A DNA stretch of 64,000 nucleotides from Sipunculus nudus (taxonomy: Eukaryota > Annelida > Sipuncula > Golfingiida > Sipunculidae), in assembly GCA_026874595.1 (NCBI GenBank), contig CM049306.1, positions 15,457,019 through 15,521,018 on the forward strand, written 5' to 3'. The notes under the pieces were generated by a model. It was given only the letters and a program-made list of their open reading frames with translations, was not told the origin of the DNA and made no database searches. The position numbers were made by a program, and so were the translations under genes. This document shows, piece after piece, positions 49,121-61,823 of this stretch (positions are counted from its first letter, which is position 1; every line of letters begins with the position of its first letter).

Positions 49121-50263
49121 TGTATCCGCCAAAACAGAGTTTTGCGGATACTATGTTTTCAGCCTACAGCCGCCGCTGCATAGGTGTCCAGAGAACTCCC
49201 TCGTAACCGCTGGGTGGAAATTTACGAAACCCGGGATTATGTTCAGGTCACATGTGAACTGCTGTGCCCCAATTTTTTTTTTAACCTCTGACCTTTCCTC
49301 TCTCCAGTGCGTCCATCGGTGCATCTGTTTTGACACATTAACCCACATATCTCAGGAACCGTTTGACAGATCCAGAAAAATTTTTTTGCACAAATGTAGC
49401 CCTAGGATAGCTTTATAACAAACATAAAAAATGGTGGCACCACGTGCAACCATTTTTGCACAGGGTTAATCTGTTCATCTGCCTTGGGATAAAATCACTC
49501 ATATCTCTGCATTAGTTGGACTTATCCACCTGAAATTTTGCATGTGTATACATCCTGGACAGCTTTCTTAATTTTATGACAGGTTGCGCCACCTACATTC
49601 AAGTTTACGCTGCAGACATCCAAGCTCATATCTCAGGAATTTTTTGACTGAATGAGCCAAAATTTTGCATGTGTATAGATCTCACATAGCTCTTTATCTT
49701 ACACAAAACTGGTGGCGCCACCTGCAACCATTTTTGCACAGCATCTGTCTGTCTGCCGTGGAAAAAATCGCTCATATCTTTGCACTGGTTTGACTTATCT
49801 GCCTAAAATTTTGCAGGTTTATACATCTTGGATAGCTTTCTTGATTTTATGACAGGTGGCACCACCTACATTCACATTTACGCTGCAGACATCCAAGCTC
49901 ATATCTCGGGAACCGTTTGGCAGATTGGGCCAAAATTTTGCATGTGTATAGATCTCACCTAGCTCTTTATCATACGCAAAACTGGTGGCTCCACCTGCAA
50001 CCTATTCTGCACAGCGTCTGTCTGTCTGCCATGGGATAAAATTACTCATATCCCGGCAGTGGTTTGACTTTTTGCATTTGTATACAACTTTGTTAGCTTT
50101 CTGGATTTTGTTGTAGGTGGCACAACCTACATACAAATTTCGGCTGCTGACATCCATGCTAATATGCAACACACCTCACTCTATTTCCCGTTGTTACTCA
50201 ATCCATGCCTCACTTCACCCGTCCTACTCTGATTTCGCGGGCACACGTAGTCGTATTCTAGTT
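49121..50263 (+). mobile_element. Family C element, older copy with collapsed 3' hairpin
   Basis: Starts TGTATCCGCCAAAACAGAG and is collinear with 43734-44907 throughout, with ATATCTC at 49628 and GGTGGCGCCACC at 49711. The 3' end keeps GTAGTCG and TTCTAGTT, but the second arm of the hairpin has been lost. It is more diverged than the other two copies. Confidence 0.78.
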
Positions 50264-51022
50264 TGAATATGGATTTAAGCAGTAGTTTCCTTTTGGTTTA
50301 ATCTGATTATATACTACTGGTATTCCCCAGCATAAGCTTTCTCTTAACATTTTGAAAGCAATCTACTTTATGTTTTGAAATAATTTTATATATCTCTGTG
50401 AAAATGTCAGGAGTTATTGAGAGAATGGATTGATCTGAATTTTGGTATGCCTTATCCTAGAAAGCCTTGCCTGCTGAACAAGCTAGACTTGTGAAATCCA
50501 ATTAACCATCTAATTTTTTAAGTGACATTTTTTAGATTTCTCAGGTATACCTTCAATGATTTTCGTCAGATCTGATATACCCATTGACCTCGGAAAGTGA
50601 CATACTTTGCACAAGAATTGTCACCTCTCATAATATCATTGCTTTTTGCAGAATTTTAATGTTCTGATGACACCGGATTTGCTCTGTAGATTTTATTAGA
50701 TTTAGTTGGTCCATGGATTTTGGAGAGCTTTATTTGTAGGACAAGTCTTGTTGTACCTCCAACCATTCTCTGTGTATGCAGCTTAATTGTACAAAAAATA
50801 GTCAGAGTCTGATTATTTAAATTAGTGGAATGAAGAAAGTGAAATTTAGCTTGTCATTGTTGGAGTGGATATGGGTCAGGTGATGGAGCCGATCTCAGCA
50901 AGGTTTGGGTTTTCAGTTTTGGCAAGAAGCAATAATTAATAACGGGAGATATTTCTTGCACAGTAAGAGATACATTCTGCTGCCCTCAGGATCTTTTATA
51001 TGTACAATGATTATCTATCAGG
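50264..51022. other. No gene recognised
   Basis: AT-rich spacer without identified features. Confidence 0.5.
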
Positions 51023-51070
51023 TTTTAGCTCAGCTGACTGAAAGTCATCTGAGCTATAGCGATCACTCTT

Positions 51071-51112
51071 TGTCCGTCGTCTGTCTGTCTGTCTGTCCGT
51101 CTGTCTGTCCGT
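51071..51112 (+). repeat. GTCT/GTCC microsatellite near A1 5' end
   Basis: Ten or so GTC(T/C) repeats directly downstream of the 5' fold-back of this family A copy. The equivalent place in other copies holds (TCCG)n (8313-8356, 55612-55651, 59545-59585, 61880-61910). Confidence 0.85.
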
Positions 51113-54100
51113 TAACCAGGCACAAATCGTAACCGCTAGAACTGGAATCTTCTTACTTGACATCCTGGGAGGTCCATGAAAAATCTCCTTGGAAACCAGA
51201 AATTAGGTCTCTGTTACCCATATCCTTCGAGCTATGGGGCCCCAAAGTACCCCCCAGAAAAGTCCAAAATTTCATACAAAAACTTCAATATCTCATTAAC
51301 TACTTGACTGATGGTCATGATTTTTGTCATACATATTGATCATGAGAGGTTCCATCAGTTCCTGAAGACTGGTGGCGCCACCTGTATTTTTCGATTTTTT
51401 ACGAATTTTTTTCTCTATTTTTGAGACCTTTAAAAATGTGAACATCTGTTAACAAGGCACAAATCGTAATGACTGGACTTAGAATCTTCATTCTCGACAC
51501 ACTGAGAGACCTATGAAAAGTCTCCATGGAAACCAGAAATTAGGTCTCTGTTACCCATATCCCCAGCTATGGGGCCCCAAACTACCCCCCAGAAAAGTAA
51601 AAAATTTCAAACAAAAACTTCAATATCTCATTAAATACTTGACTGATGGTCATGATTTTTGTCATACATATTGATCATGAGATGTTCCATCACTTCCTGC
51701 AGACTGGTGGCGCTACCTGTATCTTTCAATTTTTTACGAATTTTTTTCTCTATTTTTGAGACCTTTCAAAATGTAAACATCTGTTAACAAGGCACAAATC
51801 GTAAAGACTGGACCTAGAATCTTCATTCCTGACACACTGAGAGACCTATGAAAAGTCTCCATGGAAACCAGAAATTAGGTCTCTTTTACCCATATTCTTC
51901 GAGCTATGGAGCCCCAAAGTACCCCCAAGAAAAGTAAAAAATTTCATGCAAAAACTTCAATATCTCATTAACTACTTGACTGATGGTCATGATTTGTGGC
52001 ATAACTATTGATCATGAGATGTGTCATCACTTCCTGCAGACTGGTGGTGCCACCTTTATTGTTCAATTTTTTACGATTTTTTCCTCTATTTTTGAGACCT
52101 TAAAGGATGCTGTCATCTGTTAGCATGGCACAAATCGTAACGACTGGACCTTGAATCTTCATTCTTGACACACTGAGAGGTCCATGAAAAATATCCTTGG
52201 AAACCAGAAATTAGGTCTCTGTTAACCATATCCTTCGAGCTATGGGGCCCCAAAGTACCCCCCCCCCCCCCAGAGTAGTCAAAAATTTCATACAAAAACT
52301 TCAATATCTCAATAACTACATCACTGATGGTCATGATTTTTGGCATACATATTGATTATGAAATGTTCCATCAGTTCCTGCAGACTTGTGGCGCCACCTG
52401 TATTGTTTGATTTTTTACGATTTTTTCCTCTATTTTTGAGACCTTTAAGGATGCTGTCATCTGTTAACGTGGCACAAATCATAACGACTGGACCTAGAAT
52501 CTTCATTCTCGACACACTGAGAGACCTATGAAAAGTCTCCATGGAAACCAAAATTAGGTCTCTGTTACCCATATTCATCGAGCTATGGAGCCCTAAAGTA
52601 CCCCCAAGAAAAGTAAAAAATTTCATACAAAAACTTCAATATCTCATTAACTACTTGAATGATGGTCATGATTTGTGGCATAACTATTGATCATGAGATG
52701 TGTCATCTGTTCCTGCAGACTGGTGGCGCCACCTGTATCGTATGATTTTTTACGATTTTTTCCTCTATTTTTGAGACCTTTAAGGATGCTGTCATCTGTT
52801 AGCATGGCACAAATAGTAACGACTGGACCTAGAATCTTCATTCTCAACACACTAGAAGACCTATGAAAAGTCTCCATGGAAACCAGAAATTAGGTCTCTG
52901 TTACCCATATCCTTCGAGCTATGGGGCCCCAAAGTACCCCCCCAGAGTAGTCAAAAATTTCATACAAAAACTTCAATATCTCAATAACTACATCACTTAT
53001 GGTCATGGTTTTTGGCAAACATATTGATTATGAGATGTTCCATCAGTTCCTGCAGACTGGTGGCGCCACCTATGTTATCTATTAAGAGGGTACAAATTGC
53101 AACAACTGGACCTAGAAACTTCATTCTTGTCATGCAAGGAGGCCCATGGAGAGTGCCTGTGGAAACTTGAAATTAGGTCTCTTTTACCCATATCCTTCAA
53201 GCTATAGGACTCTGAAGTATCCCTCAGAATAATGGACAATTTGATACAAAAGCTGAAGTATCTGAACAACTAATACGGAGATCATCATGATTCTTTGCAT
53301 GGATATTGACCATTAAGTGTTTTTAGCTCAGCTGACTGTAAGTCATCTGAAGTATCCCTCAGAATAATGGACAATTTGATACAAAAGCTCAAGTATCTAA
53401 ACAACTATTGCAGTGATCACCATGATTCTTTGCATGGATATTGATCATGGAATGTGTCATCAGTTTCTGCAGTATGGTGGCGGCACCTGTATTTTTTTTT
53501 ATTTTTACGAATTTTTTTCTCTATTTTTGAGACCTCATAAGATGCGGTCATCTGTTAACATGGCACAAATCGTAACAACTGGACCTAGAATCTTCTCTCT
53601 TGACATGCTGAGAGGCCCATGAAAAGTTTCCTTAAAAACTTGAAATTAGGTCTCTGTTACCCATAACCTCTGAGCTATGGGGCTCCGAAATACCCCCCAG
53701 AATAATGGAAAATTTGATACAAAAGCTCAAGTATCTAAACAATTATTATATTGATCACCATGATTCTTTGCATGGATATTGATCATGAAATGTTTCATCA
53801 GTTTCTGCATTCTGGTGGCGCCACCTGTATTTTTTCAATTTTTAGCTCAGCTGACTGAAAGTCATCTGAACTGTAGGGATCACCTTTTGTCCGTCATCCG
53901 TCCTGCCATCCAGGCGTCTGTCTGTTAACAGGGCACAAATTGTAACCGCTAGACCGGGAATCTTCTTACTTGAAATCCTGGGAGGTCTATGGAAATTCTC
54001 CTTGTAAACCTGAAATTAGGTCACAGTGACCTATATTCTTCGAGCTATGGGGTTCTGAAGTACCCCCCAGAATAATGCAAAATTTAATACAAAAGCTCAA

Positions 54101-54251
54101 GTATCTGAACAACTAATGCATTAATCACCATGATTGCATGGATATTGATCATGGAGTGTTTCATCAATTTCTGGAGATTGGTGTCGCCACCTATATTTAT
54201 TTTATTTTTTACAATTTTTTTTCTCTACTTTTGTGATCTTTGAACATTTGG

Positions 54252-54760
54252 TCATCTGTAAACAGGGCACAAATCATAATGACTGGACCTAGAATCTTCT
54301 GTCCTCACCTCCAGGGAAGCCCATAAAAGGTCTACATGGAAACCCGAAATAAGGTCCCTGTTACCCATATTCTGTGAGCTATGGGGCTCTGAAGTACCCC
54401 CCAGAATAAAGATTTGGTCATATATTAACAGGGCACAAATCATAATGACTGGACCTAGAATCTTCTGTCCTCACCTCCAGGGAAGCCCATAAAAGGTCTA
54501 CATGGAAACCCGAAATAAGGTCCCTGTTACCCATATCCTTCATGCTCTGGGGCTCCGAAGTACTCCCCAGAATAAAGATTTGGTCATCTGTTAACAGAGC
54601 ACAAATTATTATGACTTGACCTAGAATCTCCTTTCTTGATATGCTGGGAGGCCCCTGAAAAGTCTCCTTGTGCACCTGAAATTACATCTCTGTTACCCAT
54701 ATCCTTCATCCTATGCTGCTTTGAAATACCCCCCAGAATAAACATTTGGATTTGTTAACA
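54252..54760 (+). repeat. Shortened A1 units, period about 166 bp
   Basis: 'ttaacagggcacaaatcata' through 'ccccagaataaagatttggtcat' repeats at about 54256, 54425 and 54590 with a further diverged copy. The first two are nearly identical. Each lacks the half of the normal unit that carries GGTGGCGCCACC. Confidence 0.75.
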
Positions 54761-55035
54761 GGGCACAAATCATAATAACTGGACCTAGAATTTTATTTTT
54801 TGACATGCTGGGAGACCCCTGAAAAGTCATCTTGTAAACCTTGAAAATAGGTGTCTGTTACCCATATCCTTCATGCTACAGAGCTCCATAGTACCCCAAT
54901 GAATATTGGATGATTTTATACAAAAGGTCAAGTTTGGAAAAAGTATTTCATTCAAATTTGACATTCAGATGATAAAATTACTTTTGTCAATGTCTTCCTG
55001 GTCAGCTGAGCGTCATGACCCCTGGGTCACTTGTT

Positions 55036-55556
55036 TACTTGAATTTTGACAGTCAACAAACATCTTTACCCACTTATTGATTTTTACCTTCGCAGTGTTG
55101 AACTATATTGGACTATTTTATGAAGAAAGTGGTATATTGGGCCGGGAGGTTACATGTGTATGTCGGCACCTCAGTTTTCCATGTTTGCTTGGAAGGTTTG
55201 TGCTCACTGGCCATCATCGGTGGCCTTGTTCTTGCCATTGTAGTGTTTCAGCCCTCCTACTCATTAATCTGACCCGTTCAAGGGGAAGGGATACAAGGCT
55301 TGAACCATGGGCATCAGTCATTTCTGTGAGGCTCATAATGGCCGAAGGACATTTGCCTTGTTGAGCAGTACTGCATGGGTTGGTGGGTTGATCAAGGCCT
55401 GCAGATTTATTGCTGGGCCTGAGAATTCTGTCAAGTTGTTACAGTGTTTGGGAGGATTATCCTGATTGCACATTATACAGAATGGATTGATTGATACATT
55501 CACTGATTTAGATGTAAGTACAAAGCTCTGTTATTTTTAAACAGATAGTGAACAAC
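55036..55556. other. No gene recognised between two family A elements
   Basis: A 95-codon frame at 55077-55364 has no recognisable motif. This short segment between two elements may be original target DNA. Confidence 0.45.
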
Positions 55557-58169
55557 TTTTTAGCTCAGCTGACTATAAGTCATCTGAGCTATAGTCGTGG
55601 TCCATTGTCCGTCGTCCGTCCGTCTGTCCGTCCGTCCGTCCGTCCGTAGATGTGGCACGTTTTGAAACCGTAAGACCTAGGAATCCAAAATTCAGCATAA
55701 TGTTAGATGTCCCGAAGATCTCCTACCAAGCCGAAAACTGGGTCTTTGTGACTTCATTCCTTTGAGAAATTAAGGAAAAACCTCAATTTTTTATTAAAAA
55801 CCTATATTCACACTTCAGGACTGCCTAATATCAAAACCACTCATCTGTTTTTCCTCATATTTCCTATAAATAATCCTCTATATAATTCCTATATACATGC
55901 CAGAAATTAGGTCTGTATTATATAATTTAAAAAAGTTATGGGCCCAAACATAATGCATTTTGTAAATAATCAGGAAAGAAATTTTATCACTTAACACAAA
56001 ACTTGTTAAAGCTAAGCACTTTTTTTCCAGTAATATTACTTTTATTAATCAAAATTAAATTGTATACCCAAAATTAGATCAAAATCTTTTAAATTTTTTA
56101 AAATATTAGCAAGAATAAAAAATTGGTACCTTAAATTTTGCCCAACTTTGACCATGGCACGTTTTTTTGCTGTAACTGCTGTGGATTTAATTTTCACAGC
56201 ATGTTTTTGTTAGCGTTTCAACTGTTAACACCAAAAATTTGAAATCAGTTCATCAAAAACTGTAGATTTTATTCAAGTTTTCAAGCACCATGTCACATAT
56301 TGCTAGTGTTATGCAGTTTGCTAGAGCTCAGCTCCCGAGCTTCAGCTCTAAGTTCCTTAAATTTGGCACACAGTTAGATTTCTCCAAAATCCCCTACCAT
56401 GCCAAGAATTTGGTCACTAGGACTTAATTCCTTCGAGATATCAATAAAAAACTTCATTCTTCCATTAAAAACCCATTGTTACACTTTAAGACTGCCTAAT
56501 ATCAAAACCACTGATCTGACTTTAATCATAAATAATATACATATTTTTCTTTACATTCGCTATGCACATGCCAGAATGATGTCAGTATTGCATAATTGTT
56601 TTAAGTTATGGGCCCAAACATAATGCACTTTGTAAAAAATCAAGAAATATATTTACTCCCTTAACAAGGGCATTGCTGAAGCTAGAGATTTTTTTGTCAG
56701 GGATGTAACATTATTTAATCAAGATTCAATTTAATACCCAAAATTAGTTCTGAATTTTTCATATTTTATAAGTTATTAGTATAAATATAAAATTAGTACC
56801 TTAAATTTTGCCCAACTGTGACCATGGCACGTTTGTTTCCCGTGAGCACTGTTGATATAATTTTCATATCATGCACACATAAGGATTTCAGCTTTTTAGT
56901 TTAGAAAGCTTAAAGAAATTGGCCAAATATTGTAGCTTTATTAATGTTTTTTATGAGACCCTGTCAGACTTTGGCTCTCTCCAGCCCCTCTTGAGTCACC
57001 TGTATGTTGACCTTGTTGACCTTTCATCAAATTATGCACGCTTGAGGCGAGAATCCAGGCAGCTTATGGCCAGCCACAGTTGATCCAGGTGTCCAACCCA
57101 ACTCATCTAGTCGTTTTAACCAACCACATAACAATAAACAATAAATTAATAAATTTTTATTGGTTTTTAATAACAAATTAAAGAAAAATAGAAAAGGAAT
57201 TTGTTAGTTTATAATAACAGGAAATTAACTTGCAGTTACTGATGATATAAGAATCTTGTATCGATGGGTAGAATGTCACATATTCCAAATAACACCATGC
57301 AGTCACCTATGGCATTTTCAGTTCAATTTTAATGATAAAGAAGTAAATCATATTATTTAGTACTAATCATTAGGGATTATATGAAGGAAATTAATGATAG
57401 ACAAAGATGCAGTTGATAATATTAATCTAGATTCCTACTGTGTCTAGTGTGTACATTGATGTGAAATAAGTCCAGAATGAATTTTTTACAGTTATTTTTT
57501 AATATAAATAAAAGCCATAAAACCAGGTACTTATGATCATTATTTAAATGTGTGAATTTTGTATATTCTGGATTCTCAACATTATTGTTTGGTGAAAACT
57601 GAATAAATACCAGACATGGTGCGAATACTTTGTAATTGTATTTAAATACAAATATGATTATGTACTCCATTAAATTTCTTGCATAAAGAATGGGAATTCA
57701 GGTAAAAATGAAAGTATATGAATACTCGTGCAAATACTTTCCAAATGTATTCATGAATGCATTCATAAATATATTCTTTAATATTATTTTAATAATCATA
57801 TCAGTTATATTTCATTTTAAAAAATCATACGATTCTCTTATAATTTTTAATTAAAATTATATTTGGGACAATATTTGTAATTTTTTTAATAAATAGTTAA
57901 ACTCTTATATTATATGTTCTGCTTTTAAGTTATATGGCCAAGTCAAAATCTGTGTGACAGTAGTACTCCATTTGTTAATAAAATAAAATGAAATCAATCC
58001 TCTTCCCTGTCTCCAAAGGTACTATCAAAATCATACATAAGCTAAACAACAACAACTCATAATACAGCTTATATTTATTACCACACAAAACCAGCATGTG
58101 CCTCATTTCTAAATAATATTTTTTTATCATATATAACAGCTGAGTGTCGTGACCCATAGGTCCCTTGTT
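55557..58169 (+). mobile_element. Family A2 Helentron-like (HINE) element, complete
   Basis: Starts TTTTAGCTCAGCTGACTATAAG with its fold-back partner and a (TCCG)n tract, and ends CAGCTGAGTG, TGACCCataGGTC, CTTGTT at 58169. It is collinear with 8264-10904 over its whole 2.6 kb, including the non-repetitive 3' part beginning near 56960, so the 3' part was already present in a common source element. No protein is encoded. Confidence 0.82.
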
Positions 58170-58220
58170 TTCAATTTGGGAGAGTACCCAAATGAATTTT
58201 TTTCACACTTCATTATCTGG

Positions 58221-58612
58221 CACTGCCAAACATAATTTTCTTAAAACAGTTACAGTTTTTTGCCCCACTCCCTAAATTTTTCTTACAGTCACAAAAAAGG
58301 TTATGGCAAGTAAAAAAAGCTTATAGTAAAGAAAATTTTTCTTATGATAAGAATTATTCTTATTCTGATAGTCATTTTTCTTGGAATAAGAAAGAAAGAT
58401 TTCAAGATGGCAAGAAGTAATATCTTTGATTTTTTAATGAGGAAATTTTTATTATGAGAAAATAATAAATATTTTTGTCTCTAGAAAATCTAGATAATTT
58501 TTCTTAACTTTAAGCATGCTGCCAAGAAAAAATATCTGGAGAATTTCTTGTCAACAGAAATATTTCCTTTTATAAGAAATGTAATCTTTTCAAAAAAATA
58601 TTTTTGGCAGTG
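58221..58612. mobile_element. CACTG-ended MITE, 392 bp
   Basis: CACTGCCAAA at 58221 and its complement TTTGGCAGTG ending 58612 begin imperfect terminal inverted repeats of about 25 bp. The interior is full of TTTTCTTA/AAGAAAAA words in both orientations and can fold on itself. CACT(A/G) ends are typical of EnSpm/CACTA-Chapaev elements; a GG on either side may be the short target duplication. Coordinates are firm, superfamily tentative. Confidence 0.5.
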
Positions 58613-59486
58613 GGGTCTTGACAGTGAATTTTGTTTGGAAGAAATGTAATTACTGGTGTAAGGTATTTGCTTTGGGACCCATTGCAAACTCTAATTTTGA
58701 TGGGTTTTTTTTATGATTATATTTGCTGTAAAAGAAGTTCACACAGTGCCTGGGTTGTGGTAATAGGTACAGACCACAGACTGAAATTTCTTGATAAAAA
58801 AATCATACACATATTTGAAACTTCTAACCAATGATATAAACTATTGTGAAACCTTAAAAATGGCAAGTTTAAGTTCATTGTAGATTTTGGTCTTTGGGAA
58901 TATTTTGTATGTGATACAGATATTCTATTTTATTTAGTATTTTGTGACTATTTTGGTTTGAGTTCACTTTTAAGTCGCTAACTGCTGATCATTTTGCACT
59001 GTTTTGGTCATGATAGTGATTTACAGGGAGTGCCCGTACTATATATACAAATATATACTCTTGGATACAAATAAGCAGGCTGCCCTTTCATGATTAATTA
59101 GGTCAATGTCAGATCATTGCTGCAGCCATTCACAAAAAGCATCATCATTAATAGTGGTTACTGTGGAAACATGGGATCAGATGCAATATTAGAAGCTGAT
59201 ACTGAAGTTCTCTTTGAAAAAGTGACTCAGTTGGCCAAGACTGAAATATCATTTTCCTGTTAATAGGCTCATAGAGGTTTACATGTTCATTCAATACAGC
59301 TACTCTAGCTCACCTTATATATAACAAATCTGTAAATGATAATTTTAAAAGTTATTCCTGGTATTATCACAGTTATTATCACAGTTATTTTAAAGTTGAG
59401 ACAGTCTTCAATTTAGTCAGTAAACAGATTCCTGTGTTCTCTTGGTTGGCACTTCAGATTTTTTATTTATTTTATGATTTATTAAT
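58613..59486. other. No gene recognised
   Basis: AT-rich, dense stops, no repeat family recognised. Confidence 0.5.
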
Positions 59487-61028
59487 TTTTTAGCTCAGCT
59501 GACTATAAGTCAACTGAGCTATAGTCGGGGTCCATTGTCCTTCGTCCGTCCGTCTGTCCGTTTGACCGTCCGGATGTCCGTCCGTAATACTGGCATGTTT
59601 CGACACCATTGGACCTATGAATCTGAAATTCGGCATACAGTTAGATGTCCCCAAAATCTCCTACCGTGCCGAAAATTGGGTCAATAGGACTTTGTTTCTT
59701 CGAGATATTACACAAGAGATTTTCACACTTCAGGAATGCCTAATATCAAAACCACTCATCTGGTTTTCTTCATATTTACCATAGATACCATAGAAAGATA
59801 TTTGGTCACTTCAGACCAAAAGTGTTAAAGGTAGGGACTTTTTTTCAGTAATACAACTTTAATTAATCAAAATTTAATTGAATACCAAAAATTAGATGAA
59901 AATCTGTTAATTTTTTTCAAATATTGGCAAATATAAAATTGGTACCTTAAATTTTGCCCAATTTTGGCCACAGCACGTTTTTTTCCTGTAAGTACTGTGG
60001 ATTTAATTTTCACAGCATGTGCACATAAGGATTTAATCTGTTAAAATCTGAAATTTGAAAATAAAAGCTGCAAAATTAGGCTAGTTACTGAATTTTTTTT
60101 GGAGGCTCTTGTTGTATTCCCTTACATTGTCGAGCAGTCCACTTTGGTGACTGTAGGTCATTCAGTGCAGCTCTCTATGCTCCCCAGGCTGTTGGCATAA
60201 TGTTATGCAATCCCATCACTAGGGCAAGCCCTATCTCCACTGAGATGAGCTTGATCAGGCTGTCTGCAGTTAATACCATACCACAGGGAGCCTTTTTCTC
60301 CCCCCCCCCCCACCCCACCCACCCCATTCTGTTGACAGACCTGTACTATGAACTAGATGAATCTTAAAATTAACATTTTTTTCAGCAATGAGCAGTAACA
60401 ACGGAGACCCTTCCCCCAACCCACCCCTTCAATACACAGGACTAATAAACAAGATTTATTTTAATGTTAAATAAATTCTTTTTGATTAGACTTGGACAAT
60501 TTTGATTTTTTAAAGAAAAAAATTTCAGGAATTTAATCCTAATATTCAAATGTGATAAAATATTAGGATCTAATGTAAGTGCTAACTGACAAGATTTAAG
60601 AAGATATAAATACTTTGTAGCATTTCATTCATATCTCTAAAGTTGGCAGAGCCTTGGTGTGAATAACACTGTTAACTTAGTATTAAAATAAGGAATATTG
60701 GTCAAACTTTGTGGGATTAATTTTTAACTCATATGGCCATATATTTAACTTTTGAAAACTTAATTACCTTCACACATTATTTGTTTATGAAATGTTACTT
60801 TTATATAACACTTACCATAGGCCTATTTGTTCCCTTGGTGCATCACTAAATCGTTTAGCTCATGTCCATTATTCTATAATTTACAGAGTTTCATTTTAGC
60901 TGGGCCATTTTCCTCATAGCTTTTCTAATGATAATATACATGAAAAACCAAAAGAAATAAAAATATTTTGCAGTTACTAATATTTTCCAAAATTCAGCTG
61001 AGCGATGTGACCCATGGGGTCCCTTGTT
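59487..61028 (+). mobile_element. Family A2 element, variant with different 3' part
   Basis: 5' end TTTTAGCTCAGCTGACT at 59487, (TCCG)n tract, then a single, internally shortened A2 unit to about 60090. From there to about 60990 the sequence does not match the other A2 copies; it includes a C-rich tract (60301-60327). The 3' end TTCAGCTGAGC, GTGACCCATGGGGTC, CTTGTT (61028) is family A. The intervening sequence may be carried cargo or a later insertion. Confidence 0.68.
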
Positions 61029-61823
61029 CATTCTCCATCTGAGAAGGAGACCAGGCTTAATGATGAAGAATTTAAAATAAGTCAAAGTAATTTACAGTTA
61101 TCTTTAAAAGTGCCAATTCTCGAACCTTTAGGTAAAATTGACTTACAAATCAAGAGCTGTCATTTCAGAAATTAATCAGCAGTGAGTAGGTTTCCATGAT
61201 AACAAATATGATTTTCATGGGTAAATGTTAACAGTATTATAGCCACACCATGTTCCCGAATCAAGTTTATGTGAACAGCTTGGAAGTTCATAAATGAATA
61301 CTACCAATATGTGATGATATTCCCTTTGTGATGATGTACGAGTAGCACTGGGACTCCTTCAGGCCCAGTCAGAACTTAGTCCTGTTTAATCTGCCACTGG
61401 CAGACACGAGATGGCAGTGTGTGATCTTGAACTTGAACTTCATTGGTATTCACTGTCTATTTTTAGACTTAATTTGTCCAGACCCTTAACTTAACTGTTT
61501 ACCAAGTGATAAAGTGTACTATGTGAATGCACTTTTAACCCTTGGGGCACTCATTGACGTCATCACCTCAGTGGTGATGTGATAGATATAGATATTATAT
61601 TGAATCAAGATGACTTATCCTAATTTCATGATCTGTGTACAGCTCTAACCAATGTATCCAGTCGATTTAACACATGGGTATTTGTTTATAATATCATTGA
61701 TATCATATTAAATTGACAATTTAAATTTTTATCAACATTGTAATTGTTGAAAATTTCAGAATTTATTTATTTTATTGTATGTACATTATCTTCAATCATG
61801 AGGATATTTGCCTGAATTAGACT
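61029..61823. other. No gene recognised
   Basis: AT-rich spacer without identified features. Confidence 0.5.

Larger units (their letters stand above)
51023..55035 (+). mobile_element. Composite family A1 element array: three 5' ends, one 3' end
   Basis: 5' ends TTTTAGCTCAGCTGACT occur at 51023, 53321 and 53840, but only one 3' terminus (GTCAGCTGAGCG, TGACCCctGGGTCA hairpin, CTTGTT ending 55035). Between them lie about ten central units of roughly 335 bp with 'taac(a/g)(a/t)ggcacaaat' starts (about 51115, 51450, 51787, 52126, 52466, 52800) and GGTGGCGCCACC sites (for example 51371). A (GTCT)n tract follows the first 5' end. At 54252-54760 the units are shortened to about 166 bp and lack the palindrome. 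Confidence 0.75.

Noticed and set aside
51023-55035. LTR retrotransposon, from the repeated blocks at both ends
   Set aside because: No primer-binding site, polypurine tract, gag/pol reading or TG..CA ends; the ends are the family A fold-back and hairpin.
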